64,000 bases of DNA from JAJEFO01 sp022819605 (lineage in GTDB: Bacteria; Pseudomonadota; Alphaproteobacteria; Rhodobacterales; Rhodobacteraceae): the NCBI GenBank assembly GCA_965221545.1, contig OZ244901.1, positions 3,596,001 to 3,660,000 on the forward strand, in the 5' to 3' direction. Below are positions 8,666-17,971 of this stretch, piece after piece (positions within the stretch are counted from its first letter, which is position 1; the number at the start of each line of letters is the position of its first letter). Both the position numbers and the translations under genes were made by a program. The notes below the pieces were generated by a model, which did no database searches, had not been told where the DNA came from, and saw nothing but the letters and a program-made list of their open reading frames with translations.

Positions 8666-9921
8666 TGCAGCAGGTCATTCTTCGTGGGGCGATGCACGCC
8701 TCTGGACGGCGCGGGACCCGATGCGTTGGCCAAGTGCGGCGGTCCAGAGCCAGGATTTCCCGTACAACATGAACTGGTTTCCTGACTCCGAATGTTGCCT
8801 GCAGTCCCGACAGCCACCGCGAAGAACTCCAACGCGCATCCGGTCCTGCGCCCTCATGTCGCGCCTCAGCGCATTGCCGCACAGGACGTCTGCTTCGAGG
8901 TCGGCAAACATCGATCCTGGCCCGCAACTGTGCATCGGACGTCCGAACTGCGTCATGGCCTTGCGCCAGGCGACCACCAAATTGATGGCGGCGCTGCCGA
9001 AGTTGATCTCCTGTTTCGGGCAAGCCGCCTGCAGGCCCGTGCTCCTCGCAAGAATTGCGGACAGGAGTTTGTCTGCCAATGATGCCCCTCCAATCCCGTG
9101 CCTTGGCGGCTCTGCCGAATGATCCACGCAAACCACGCCGAGCCATCAAAGCCAAGCGCATTCCATCTCGCTCATCGGAACCGTCTTCTCGATTTGTCGG
9201 CCCCGGCTAGCCAAGTCCATTCGGCCTCGACCCGTCGATTTGCCCGTGGACCGGAAGTTGGCCGGACGCGGGCACTTGCAATCATACACTTCATCAGCTG
9301 AGCTCTCCACATGGAACGGCCGGCACTCGTAGTGACTCGCGGAATCGTGCGGCAACTGTCGCGGTAGGCGCGCGCAGGCACGGCCTGCAAGATGCGGACA
9401 GCGAACGCTGGGCCGGACCGGGAACCGGTCCGAGCGGCTCACCGGACGAAAGTGCTCCCTGCATCCGGCATCGCCCCAGTCGATCCAGTGATCTCGTGCT
9501 TAGGTCAGCCACATGCCGGTCGAGAACACTGCGGCCCGAAGCCATGCGCCGCGCCCACCTCTTGCCAGATCTGGCAGCGGAAGGTGAGCGCCAATTCGCG
9601 CGGATGCTCACACGCGATCAGCATGCTCCCGACCTCACACTGCTGTGCCGCAGTTGCCGTGCGGATCAGCAGATCGCGAATGCCGCCTTATGGTGGTGGC
9701 ATGACAATCTCCGGCACCATGTCGGACTATCTTGCCAGCAGCTGCAAGGATCCTGCAGCCAGCTGGCCGAAATTCCACCGCGCTGCACGAGGCAGCGACG
9801 GACCAGCCCGTACCAATGTGACGGAAACAACTGGAGTCTCCCGGCGCGGTTCGTCCGGCACGGGTTGGAGAATTGACATCAGGACGGACCGCCGACAGCG
9901 ATGCACCAGGGGCGTGGAAAC
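8666..9921. other. 1.25-kb stretch without a recognisable gene
   Basis: No reading frame here resembles a known family. The best candidate is a minus-strand frame at 8675-9136 (153 codons), whose middle (LLSAILARSTGLQAACPKQE onward) has fairly normal codon choice, but both ends look non-coding. It may be an unidentified small gene or a decayed one. The ampD neighbour common in related genomes, a DjlA/TerB-type gene, was not found. No repeats or RNA genes were seen. Confidence 0.4.
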
Positions 9922-10590
9922 CTAGCCGTCCTTTCGTGCGATTCGGAAAGGACTGGGATCCCAGTCGCAGGCAAACCCGTCACCGTCCGGATCGAGGCCC
10001 CTCCAGTCGCGCTTGGGACCGCCTGCCTTCAGGAATGCGGCCTGCGCCCGATCGGACCAGCCATGCTTGGCGCAGGCCCGATTGTACCGTTCCTCGTCGA
10101 ACCGGCCCGTACGGCTGTAGACCGGTTCGCCCAATTCATTCGTGGTCGAGAGCGCGTAGGCCACGATGTTGGGCTCCGATCCGCCTGGCCGGTTGGGCAG
10201 GTCCTCGGGCTCGACGACCTGAAGAGCCTCTCGCTGGCGCTGAAGCCTGTCCCGATCGCTTTCAATGGTCTCGCGCGAACTCACTGCTTCAAAGTCCTGC
10301 TCGTCCGAAATGACGGCACGGTCGACTTCGCGCGAGGGGGTCGCACCCGCCTCGCCAGCGCCCTGCGCCAGCGTGTCCTGACCTGAATCCGGATCGTCAC
10401 CAGCCTTCGGCACTTGCGAATCCGACACGGGAGAATTCAATGCCATGTCGACCGGTGCATGAATTATGGCAATCTCGCTCGATAGATGTGATCCGGTCGC
10501 GGTGTCCGAGCCCGGACCGTCAAGGGGAACGTCTTCCATGCAGGCCGTAACGCCGCCAAGAGCGATCACTGCGATCAGACGGAAGGTCAT
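9922..10590 (-). CDS. Lipoprotein with C-terminal Excalibur-like calcium-binding motif
   Basis: A 222-residue predicted lipoprotein. It starts MTFRLIAVIALGGVTAC, with a lipobox cysteine at residue 17 (GVTAC), so it should be lipid-anchored. A long low-complexity acidic/Ser/Gln region follows. The C-terminus has YNRACAKHGWSD and DWRGLDPDGDGFACDWDPSP, resembling the Excalibur DxDxDGxxCE calcium motif. The start at 10590 was chosen for the signal sequence; the frame continues upstream into gatA but that part reads as shadow. It lies 37 bp downstream of gatA on the same strand. Specific function unknown. Confidence 0.72.
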   Translation of the reverse strand: MTFRLIAVIALGGVTACMEDVPLDGPGSDTATGSHLSSEIAIIHAPVDMALNSPVSDSQVPKAGDDPDSGQDTLAQGAGEAGATPSREVDRAVISDEQDFEAVSSRETIESDRDRLQRQREALQVVEPEDLPNRPGGSEPNIVAYALSTTNELGEPVYSRTGRFDEERYNRACAKHGWSDRAQAAFLKAGGPKRDWRGLDPDGDGFACDWDPSPFRIARKDG

Positions 10591-10627
10591 TTCCTGTATG
10601 CGCCAACGCCTCTTCTGCACCGGCAAC

Positions 10628-12106
10628 CTACCACCATTTCTCCGGCTTTGCCACAAAGCCCGCACGATCCTCGATCGCCAAGGCGAAATCCAACAATTCA
10701 CCCTCTTGCCAAGGCTTGCCAATAATCTGCAGGCCAAGAGGCAGACCATCCGGATCCAGGCCGGCCGGCACGGAAACCCCGGGCAAGCCCGCAAGATTTA
10801 CCGTCACTGTGAACACGTCATTGAGATACATTTTCACGGGATCGTTGAACTTCTGGCCGAGCGGAAAGGCGGCCGACGGAGTTGCGGGCGTCAAGATTGC
10901 ATCGATCCCGTCTGCGAACGCGTCCTCGAAGTCCTTCTTGATAAGCGCCCGAACCTTGCGCGCATGGTTGTAGTATGCGTCGTAGAACCCGGCAGACAAC
11001 ACATAGGTGCCAATCATGATGCGCCGCTTGACCTCGTCCCCGAAACCCTCGGCGCGGGTCTTTTCGTACATTGCCGTGACATCATCGCCCGGGGCAAGCG
11101 TCGCCCGATGGCCGTAGCGCACGCCATCATAGCGCGCGAGATTCGACGACGCCTCCGCCGGTGCCACGACGTAATATGCAGGCAGAGCGTATTTCGTGTG
11201 CGGCAGCGAGATGTCAACCAAGGTCGCACCGGCATCTTCCAGCATGCTGCGTCCTGAGGTCCAAAGCTCGTCAATGGCTTCAGGCATTCCGTCCATCCGG
11301 TATTCCTTGGGAATTCCGACGGTCTTTCCCCGGATCTCTCCAGTCAGCATGGTCTCGAAGTCCGGCACGGGAATGTCGGCACTCGTGGAGTCCTTCGGGT
11401 CATGGCCAGACATGACCTCAAGCATGATCGCGGCATCGCGAACCGATTTCGTCATCGGCCCCGCCTGATCAAGTGACGAGGCGAAGGCGATGATTCCCCA
11501 TCGGCTGACCCGACCATATGTCGGCTTCACGCCGGTGATCCCGGTGAAGGCCGCCGGCTGGCGGATGGAGCCGCCCGTGTCGGTTCCCGTCGCGCCCAGG
11601 CAGAGATCGGCGGCCACGGCCGCGGCAGAGCCGCCGGACGACCCGCCAGGGGTCAATTCGGTATCGCCCGCTCTCCACGGATTCACGGTATTGCCGTAGA
11701 CACTGGTTTCGGTCGAACTGCCCATGGCAAACTCGTCCATGTTGAGCTTGCCCGTCATCACGGCTCCAGCTTCGAAGAGCCGAGACGTTACGGTCGACTC
11801 GTAGGTGGGCTTGAAGTCCGCCAGGATTCCGCTCGCCGCCTGGCTCGGAACGCCCTCGGTGCAGAACAGGTCCTTGATGCCAACCGGAATGCCGCACATG
11901 GCCGGCGCCTCGCCTTCGGCAAGGCGTGCGTCGGCCGCCCTTGCCTGTTCAAGCGCGAGATCTGGCGTCGGATGGACCACCGCATTCAGTGCTGCAGCCT
12001 CTTCCGTCGCCGCGAGGCATGCCAGGGTGAGCTCCACGCTTTTGATCTCGCGGGCCCTTAGCCTGTCGCGCGCCTCGGAGATCGAGAGGGAATTGAGCCC
12101 GTCCAT
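10628..12106 (-). CDS. gatA: Asp-tRNA(Asn)/Glu-tRNA(Gln) amidotransferase subunit A
   Basis: A 492-residue amidase-signature subunit of GatCAB, which hydrolyses glutamine and passes ammonia to GatB to correct Glu-tRNA(Gln) and/or Asp-tRNA(Asn). The Ser-cisSer-Lys triad is visible: Lys78 (CGIPVGIKD), Ser156 (TPGGSSGGS) and nucleophile Ser180 (TDTGGSIRQPA). It starts 3 bp after the gatC stop, so the pair forms an operon; gatB is not in the window. Length is normal. Confidence 0.97.
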   Translation of the reverse strand: MDGLNSLSISEARDRLRAREIKSVELTLACLAATEEAAALNAVVHPTPDLALEQARAADARLAEGEAPAMCGIPVGIKDLFCTEGVPSQAASGILADFKPTYESTVTSRLFEAGAVMTGKLNMDEFAMGSSTETSVYGNTVNPWRAGDTELTPGGSSGGSAAAVAADLCLGATGTDTGGSIRQPAAFTGITGVKPTYGRVSRWGIIAFASSLDQAGPMTKSVRDAAIMLEVMSGHDPKDSTSADIPVPDFETMLTGEIRGKTVGIPKEYRMDGMPEAIDELWTSGRSMLEDAGATLVDISLPHTKYALPAYYVVAPAEASSNLARYDGVRYGHRATLAPGDDVTAMYEKTRAEGFGDEVKRRIMIGTYVLSAGFYDAYYNHARKVRALIKKDFEDAFADGIDAILTPATPSAAFPLGQKFNDPVKMYLNDVFTVTVNLAGLPGVSVPAGLDPDGLPLGLQIIGKPWQEGELLDFALAIEDRAGFVAKPEKWW

Positions 12107-12109
12107 GCG

Positions 12110-12397
12110 CTACTCCACGACCTTCGGCACAACGAAGTAACCCTCGCGCGCATCCGGAGCGTTTGCTAGCACGTCTTTGGCGATGCCACCGCCGGCAACC
12201 CTGTCCTCTCGGCGCTTGAGCCGCATGGGCGTGACACTGGTCATGGGCTCGACGTCCTTGACGTCGACCTCGCGCAGTTGCTCGATGAAGCCGAGGATTG
12301 CATTGAACTCGCTGGCAAGTGCCGGCAGATCCTCCTCGTCGACCCTGATCCGGGCAAGGTTTGCAACGCGCCGAGCGGCGTCTTGGTCAATTGACAT
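12110..12397 (-). CDS. gatC: Asp-tRNA(Asn)/Glu-tRNA(Gln) amidotransferase subunit C
   Basis: A 95-residue GatC, the small subunit that wraps around GatA and stabilises its contact with GatB. The family pattern is clear: VANLARIRVDEEDLPALASE, then VEPMTSVTPMRLKRREDRVA and the terminal AREGYFVVPKVVE. The start at 12397 (MSIDQDAARR) gives the usual length; the frame extends further upstream but that part is unlike GatC. Confidence 0.95.
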   Translation of the reverse strand: MSIDQDAARRVANLARIRVDEEDLPALASEFNAILGFIEQLREVDVKDVEPMTSVTPMRLKRREDRVAGGGIAKDVLANAPDAREGYFVVPKVVE

Positions 12398-12954
12398 GGG
12401 CGACTTCTCGATCGGTTCCGCCCGCCCCTGTAGCGTGACCCGCCAACAATTCCAAGTCTTGAAGAACGGTGAATGGCGAATCCGTAAAGCGGTCTGGAAA
12501 TGCCTACTCGGGAACCTAGGCACGCCATTGCGACCACGACCTTGCCTTGGCCGACAGAACGCCACATTGATTCGAACCCCTTTCGTCCACCGGCAACAGT
12601 ACGGAGCTCGGGAACTTGCATAGCTTCAACACAACGTTCGATCGAGCCGTCCGTACCCGAGGACTGCGCAGAGGATGGCGGATCCGGAATTCTGCGCAGA
12701 CGGCAGCATCCACTCACTTTGGCGGCACCGAACGGATGCGTAACGCGCCGGCCCGATTCGAAGCAGCTGCTGTGCCGTCGCTAAAGTGCTTCGCCGCCGA
12801 ATGACTGCTCGACCTGGCCCAGACGAATTCTTCGACGGGCCGCCGTGCCATAGAGTCTTCCCTGCCGATAGGGATTCCACCTTCGAACTGCTGCCATCTT
12901 GCCTTGCCCGCAACCTGACGATACATCATTGCAGCCAATTCCGGGAAGGCATCC
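12398..12954. other. Divergent intergenic region gatC / trpB, no gene recognised
   Basis: 557 bp between divergently transcribed gatC and trpB. It must hold both promoters, but none is clear enough to place. No trpF, which often precedes trpB in related bacteria, can be found in any frame. No leader peptide with Trp codons or attenuator hairpin was recognised. Confidence 0.5.
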
Positions 12955-14187
12955 ATGTCCAGCGAACTCATCAACAGCTTCAAGACCGGCCCTGACGAAA
13001 ACGGCCGATTTGGCACGTTCGGAGGCCGCTTCGTCAGCGAAACGCTAATGCCGCTCATTCTTGACCTTGAGGCCGAGTACGAAAAGGCCAAGACGGATCA
13101 GGCCTTCTGGGACGAGATGGACCATCTCTGGACCCACTATGTCGGCCGTCCGTCGCCACTCTATTTCGCGGATCGACTGACAGAGCGTCTCGGCGGTGCG
13201 AAGATCTACATGAAGCGCGACGAGCTCAACCACACCGGTGCGCACAAGATCAACAACGTGCTCGGTCAGATCATCCTTGCACGCCGCATGGGAAAGACCC
13301 GCATCATCGCAGAGACCGGCGCCGGGCAGCACGGGGTGGCAACGGCCACCGTCTGCGCAAAATTCGGTCTGAAATGCGTCGTCTACATGGGTGCGCATGA
13401 TGTCGAAAGGCAGAAGCCGAACGTCTTCCGCATGAAGCTTCTCGGTGCCGAAGTTGTGCCGGTAACATCGGGCCGGGGCACCTTGAAGGACGCAATGAAT
13501 GACGCGCTTCGCGACTGGGTGACCTATGTTCGTGACACGTTCTATTGCATCGGCACCGTTGCAGGGCCTCATCCCTACCCCGCCATGGTTCGCGACTTTC
13601 AATCCATCATCGGCAAGGAGGCTCGCTCCCAGATGCAGGAGGCCGAAGGACGCCTGCCCGACACGGTCATTGCGGCGATCGGGGGCGGATCGAATGCCAT
13701 GGGCCTCTTCCACCCGTTCCTGGACGACAGAAGCGTGCGCATCATTGGCGTCGAGGCAGGGGGCAAGGGCGTGGATGACCGGATGGAGCACTGCGCATCG
13801 CTCACCGGTGGACGCCCTGGAGTCCTGCACGGCAACCGGACGTATCTGCTGCAGGATGACGACGGGCAGATTCTTGAAGGCTTCAGCATTTCCGCAGGAC
13901 TCGACTATCCTGGCATCGGACCCGAGCACTCGTGGCTTCACGAAACCGGGCGCGCCGAATACGTCTCGGTCACCGACCAGGAGGCCCTCAAGGCATTCCA
14001 GCTCTCCTGCGAAACGGAAGGCATCATCCCCGCGCTTGAGCCCAGCCACGCGCTGGCCCATGTGGCAAAAATCGCGCCCGGCCTGCCGTCGGATCATATC
14101 ATCTGCATGAACATGTGTGGTCGAGGCGACAAGGACATCTTCACGGTTGCAAAGGCGCTTGACTGGAGCATGTCCGAATCCGACTGA
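12955..14187 (+). CDS. trpB: Tryptophan synthase beta subunit
   Basis: A 410-residue PLP enzyme condensing indole with serine to give tryptophan, normally as an alpha2-beta2 complex with TrpA. PLP-lysine Lys98 lies in LNHTGAHKINNVLGQ, with ETGAGQHGVATA and the phosphate loop GGGSNAMG. This is the canonical TrpB1 type. A GGGAAGG-like ribosome site precedes the ATG. Neither trpF nor trpA is adjacent in this window, which is unusual. Confidence 0.97.
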   Translation: MSSELINSFKTGPDENGRFGTFGGRFVSETLMPLILDLEAEYEKAKTDQAFWDEMDHLWTHYVGRPSPLYFADRLTERLGGAKIYMKRDELNHTGAHKINNVLGQIILARRMGKTRIIAETGAGQHGVATATVCAKFGLKCVVYMGAHDVERQKPNVFRMKLLGAEVVPVTSGRGTLKDAMNDALRDWVTYVRDTFYCIGTVAGPHPYPAMVRDFQSIIGKEARSQMQEAEGRLPDTVIAAIGGGSNAMGLFHPFLDDRSVRIIGVEAGGKGVDDRMEHCASLTGGRPGVLHGNRTYLLQDDDGQILEGFSISAGLDYPGIGPEHSWLHETGRAEYVSVTDQEALKAFQLSCETEGIIPALEPSHALAHVAKIAPGLPSDHIICMNMCGRGDKDIFTVAKALDWSMSESD

Positions 14188-14532
14188 ACCCGAAGGCCAT
14201 GGCGGAACATTGACGCCTGTTGTGGCCCACGAAATTCTCGGCAACCACGCAAGACTCGGAAGTGCCCGAAAGTTCACTGTCTGACAAAGTCCGCCGCCGG
14301 ATTGTCGGCAATGCGGCGTATCGCGTCGTCTATCCCTCCCCGGACAAGCCCAGGCAGTGGAAGAGCCAATCCCCGAAGTCCTCACACCGCCACTGAAATG
14401 GAAAGCCGTCGACGACATGGTCAACTTCCTTTCAGAAGATTCTGGACTTTCATATTTCGGCGAGGCGTTGCAGATTCATCGCAATTCGATAGAATACAGG
14501 GCTTGCAAGCCAGTTCACGCGAGGACTGAGAC
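14188..14532. other. Intergenic region trpB-cfa with a candidate cfa promoter
   Basis: 345 bp. A promoter-like pair TTGCAG (14468-14473) and TAGAAT (14490-14495), 16 bases apart, sits upstream of cfa and would start transcription near 14502. A short frame from a GTG at 14357 (EEPIPEVLTPPLKWKAVDDM onward, running into cfa) has protein-like composition but no recognised family and is not called as a gene. Confidence 0.4.
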
Positions 14533-15762
14533 ATGTGGACAAGGGCTCTCGACATCGCACTTGGGAAGGTCGTCCAGGTCGGCCTGCTAACGATCGAGTT
14601 GCCAGGTGGGAAGGTGCTCACGTTCGGCGACGGCAAGGGTCCGCAGGCACGCGTGTCCCTTACGGACAGCGCAACAGTCCGGCATATGGTGATCAACCCG
14701 GAACTTGCGGTCGGCGAAAGCTACATGAACGGAACGCTCGTCATCGAGAATGACGACCTCCACGGCCTTCTCGAACTGATCCTCCGCAACCTCGACGACC
14801 CGCATCGGGCCTGGTGGCAGCACGCGCAACTGAAGCTTCGCACGACCCTCAGGCGGTTCATGCAGCACAATGCCGGCCGCAATTCCGTCAGGAACGTCGC
14901 GCATCACTACGACCTGTCGGGCGAGCTTTACGAGCTCTTCCTGGATGCGGACCGGCAATATTCTTGCGCCTATTTCCGCTCGCCTGACGACACGCTTGAA
15001 GTCGCGCAGGAACAAAAGAAGGCCCATATTGCCCAGAAACTGAGGATCGAGCCAGGAATGCGCGTGCTCGACATCGGCTGCGGCTGGGGCGGAATGGGCC
15101 TCACGCTGGCGCGAGACCATGGCGCCCAGGTTCTCGGGATCACGCTGTCCAAGGAGCAGCTCGCGGTTGCGCAGGAGCGTGCGCGGGCCGAGGGCCTGGA
15201 ACAGCAGGTCGAGTTCCGAATGGCCGACTACCGCGAGCTTTCGGGACAGTTCGACCGGATCGTGTCGGTCGGCATGTTCGAACATGTAGGGCTGCCGTAT
15301 TTCGACGCCTATTTCAGTTCCGTGCGCGATCTCCTGGCCGCCGACGGGGTGGCGCTCATACATACGATCGGAATCTCCGAGGCACCCTGCGCAACTAACC
15401 CGTGGATCGCCAAGTACATCTTTCCCGGCGGCTACGTGCCAAGCCTCTCGGAAATCGCGGCCTCGGTCGAGCGCCAGAATCTGTGGATTGCGGATGTCGA
15501 GTCCCTCAGGCTCCACTATGCCTTTACGCTCCGGCACTGGTTCGACCGGTTCGTCGCGAACGCCGACAAGGTGATCGAGCTCTATGATGAAAGATTCGTG
15601 AGGATGTGGAAATTCTACCTCGTCGCCTGCGAGCAGACGTTCCGGCTCCGGCGTCAGGGCGTGTTCCAGTTCCAGATATCACGCGAGGTCGATGCGGTCC
15701 CTATAACGCGTGACTACCTGTATTCCGGAACTGCGAACACCGAACTGCGGGCCGCCGAGTAG
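14533..15762 (+). CDS. cfa: Cyclopropane-fatty-acyl-phospholipid synthase family methyltransferase
   Basis: A 409-residue SAM-dependent enzyme of the Cfa family, which adds a methylene group across double bonds of membrane phospholipid acyl chains. The N-terminal lipid-binding part (residues 1-130) is followed by the SAM site VLDIGCGWGGMG and the family motif SVGMFEHVG. The C-terminal half contains HYAFTLRHWFDRF and YEL-type helices. GAGGA precedes the start by about 8 bases. Length is close to E. coli Cfa (382) with a longer N-terminus. Other members of this family methylate mycolates or act on other lipids, so the exact product is not certain. Confidence 0.88.
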   Translation: MWTRALDIALGKVVQVGLLTIELPGGKVLTFGDGKGPQARVSLTDSATVRHMVINPELAVGESYMNGTLVIENDDLHGLLELILRNLDDPHRAWWQHAQLKLRTTLRRFMQHNAGRNSVRNVAHHYDLSGELYELFLDADRQYSCAYFRSPDDTLEVAQEQKKAHIAQKLRIEPGMRVLDIGCGWGGMGLTLARDHGAQVLGITLSKEQLAVAQERARAEGLEQQVEFRMADYRELSGQFDRIVSVGMFEHVGLPYFDAYFSSVRDLLAADGVALIHTIGISEAPCATNPWIAKYIFPGGYVPSLSEIAASVERQNLWIADVESLRLHYAFTLRHWFDRFVANADKVIELYDERFVRMWKFYLVACEQTFRLRRQGVFQFQISREVDAVPITRDYLYSGTANTELRAAE

Positions 15763-15792
15763 ACGAGACCCATCCCCGGGCGGACACCGCCG

Positions 15793-17871
15793 CTATCGCC
15801 GGCCTTCCCAGAACCAGGTGCCGATCATCAGAATCGAGGCGAGCAGTAGCATGGTCCACGCCGGCAGCAACGGCGACACGCGGATGTCCGCCGTCAGGTA
15901 GGCTTCACGGGGCGTGATTCCAATCCACCCACGTCCCGACGCGACCTGGCCTTGCCGGACGCGGCGGATGTCCGGCACACCCTCGGTCACCCTGTGTATG
16001 CCGCCGCGCGTGCCTGCCACCGGAGCTGCCAAAAGCGCATCGCTCGCGATCGTCGCCTCGAACTCCTTCAATGCTGCAGGTCCAAGTGCAGCGACACTCT
16101 CCTGGCCACCCTCTCTCAGCCGGTAGAGCCCGGCTTCCGGCGCCTGCCATGTCAGCGAGTAACGACCAGGTGCGACTTCTTCCAGTGGCAGCAGGATGAC
16201 TTCACCTTCTGGATCGATGACTTCGACGTCTCCAACCTCATCATTGATCGTCCTGCGGGTAATCGTCATGGTCAGGCCCTCCGAGATCGCGGTCAGCGCT
16301 TCCTCCTCCAGGTCGGGCTCCTTCATCATCCAGTGCGCCAGCCGCCTGAGCAGTTCCAGCTGCGGTCCGCCTCCCTCAAAGCCCCGCGACCAGAGCCAGG
16401 CATGGTCAGACGCGAGCAGCGCAACGCGCCCCTCTCCGACCCGGTCGATTACCAGCAGTGGCGCATCTGCCAAGCCCTCCATGAGTGTGTGGCCGTCGCC
16501 CTTGGCAGCCACGTCGATTTGCCGGAGCCACCTTCCCCAAGCCTGCTCGTTGCGGTTTGCCGTATCCTTGACCGGTGCCAGGCCCTCGGTCACCGGGTGA
16601 CGCTGTCCGATGCGGGTCACCTTCGGCAGGTAGGCGAACTCGCGCACCAGTCCGCTTGGCGCGGCCGGGAGTATCTCGGCCAGCGGCGAATGGTAGATTG
16701 ATTCGGCCGTTGCAAAGTCCGGACCCGCAGCGACCAGCAGTGCACCTCCGCCTTCGACATGCTGCCTGATGCTGTCGAGATAGACCGCCGGCATGATGCC
16801 GCGCAACTTGTAGCGGTCGAAGATGATCAGGTCGAACTCGCCGACCTTGTCCAGGAAGAGCTCACGCGTAGGAAAGGCGATCAGGCTGAGTTCGTTCACC
16901 GGTACCCCGTCCTGCTTTTCGGGCGGGCGCAGGATGGTGAAGTGCACAAGATCCACCGAGGCATCCGATTTCAGGAGGTTGCGCCAAGTTCGCTCGCCTG
17001 CATGCGGCTGCCCGGAAACCAGCAGAACCCGCAATCGATCCCTTACGCCGTTGATCTGCACGACCGCCGCGTTGTTGCGCGTGGTCAGTTCGTCCGTTCG
17101 TTCGGGCAACATGAACTGAATGACGTTCATGCCGCCATGCCGGAGCGTCACCGCAAGCTCGACATCCTGACCGACCGGCACCCGAAAGCGGTCCGGTGCT
17201 CCGCCATCCAGGGAAATGTCGATGTCGGCCGTCCCGGGAAGGTCGGCAGGAACAGCTCCCTGATCCTCGACCTTCAGCGTCAAGGTGACCGGCTCGTCAA
17301 TGATCGCGAAAGCTGGAGCATTCCGAATCAGAAGACGGCGATCCCAGTCGCCGTCTTTCCCGGTCAAAAGCAGGTGCATCGGCGCGGGAAGTTCCGGAAG
17401 GTGATCAATGTCATGCAACTGCCCGTCGCTAACGAGAATCACGCCCGCAAGACGTGCGCGCGGCTCGCTTGCAATCGCGTCGGCAAGCGCCTTCATCAGG
17501 AGAGTGCCGCGATTGCCGTCGCTGTCTTCAACATGAACCATGCGGAGCCCGACATTGCCGAGGGCGACGATTTCCTCCTCGACTCTCGCGATCGCATCCG
17601 CGATTTGGGAAGGGCGAATGTCGATGCCCTGGCTCGCGCTTTCGTCAACCACAAGAATGACCAGATCCGAAAGCGCTTCCCGCTCCTCGATCTGGGTCGA
17701 CGGGTTCGCAACCGCCATCAGGAGCAGCGAAAGCGCGATCCCGCGGAGCCACCATCCTGAAAGGCCGCCCCGGACAGCCATCAAGATCAGAACCAGCGAA
17801 GCGGCCGCCAATGACCACAGCATCGCCCACGGCAGCAATGGCTCGAAAAAGATGCTGTGAACTACCTGCAT
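15793..17871 (-). CDS. Membrane-anchored protein of the MoxR/DUF58/DUF4159 cluster (GATase-like central region)
   Basis: A 692-residue protein with two transmembrane helices at the N-terminus (LPWAMLWSLAAASLVLILM and GIALSLLLMAVANP) and one at the C-terminus (AWTMLLLASILMIGTWF). Between them lies a large region that starts VWA-like (VILVVDESASQGID) and continues with a class-I glutamine-amidotransferase-like fold (LIIFDRYKLRGIMPAVYLDS, GGALLVAAGPDF). Such proteins regularly close the MoxR-DUF58-DUF4159 operon in alphaproteobacteria. Its biochemical role is unknown; cell-envelope function or folding together with MoxR is a family-level guess. It is 100 bp downstream of the DUF4159 gene. Confidence 0.8.
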   Translation of the reverse strand: MQVVHSIFFEPLLPWAMLWSLAAASLVLILMAVRGGLSGWWLRGIALSLLLMAVANPSTQIEEREALSDLVILVVDESASQGIDIRPSQIADAIARVEEEIVALGNVGLRMVHVEDSDGNRGTLLMKALADAIASEPRARLAGVILVSDGQLHDIDHLPELPAPMHLLLTGKDGDWDRRLLIRNAPAFAIIDEPVTLTLKVEDQGAVPADLPGTADIDISLDGGAPDRFRVPVGQDVELAVTLRHGGMNVIQFMLPERTDELTTRNNAAVVQINGVRDRLRVLLVSGQPHAGERTWRNLLKSDASVDLVHFTILRPPEKQDGVPVNELSLIAFPTRELFLDKVGEFDLIIFDRYKLRGIMPAVYLDSIRQHVEGGGALLVAAGPDFATAESIYHSPLAEILPAAPSGLVREFAYLPKVTRIGQRHPVTEGLAPVKDTANRNEQAWGRWLRQIDVAAKGDGHTLMEGLADAPLLVIDRVGEGRVALLASDHAWLWSRGFEGGGPQLELLRRLAHWMMKEPDLEEEALTAISEGLTMTITRRTINDEVGDVEVIDPEGEVILLPLEEVAPGRYSLTWQAPEAGLYRLREGGQESVAALGPAALKEFEATIASDALLAAPVAGTRGGIHRVTEGVPDIRRVRQGQVASGRGWIGITPREAYLTADIRVSPLLPAWTMLLLASILMIGTWFWEGRR

Positions 17872-17971
17872 GGCTCAGTCGAGTCCGAGAATTTGCCCGA
17901 ACTGCCGTCGGGCAGCGCTGGCGGTGGGAGCGGCGCAAGAATTGCCGGCGTGACGGTCTTGCTGAAACGCG

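Noticed and set aside
12560..12600. Minus-strand GGGGTTCGAATC resembling a tRNA T loop between gatC and trpB
   Set aside because: The stem does not pair and no acceptor, D or anticodon arm can be found around it.
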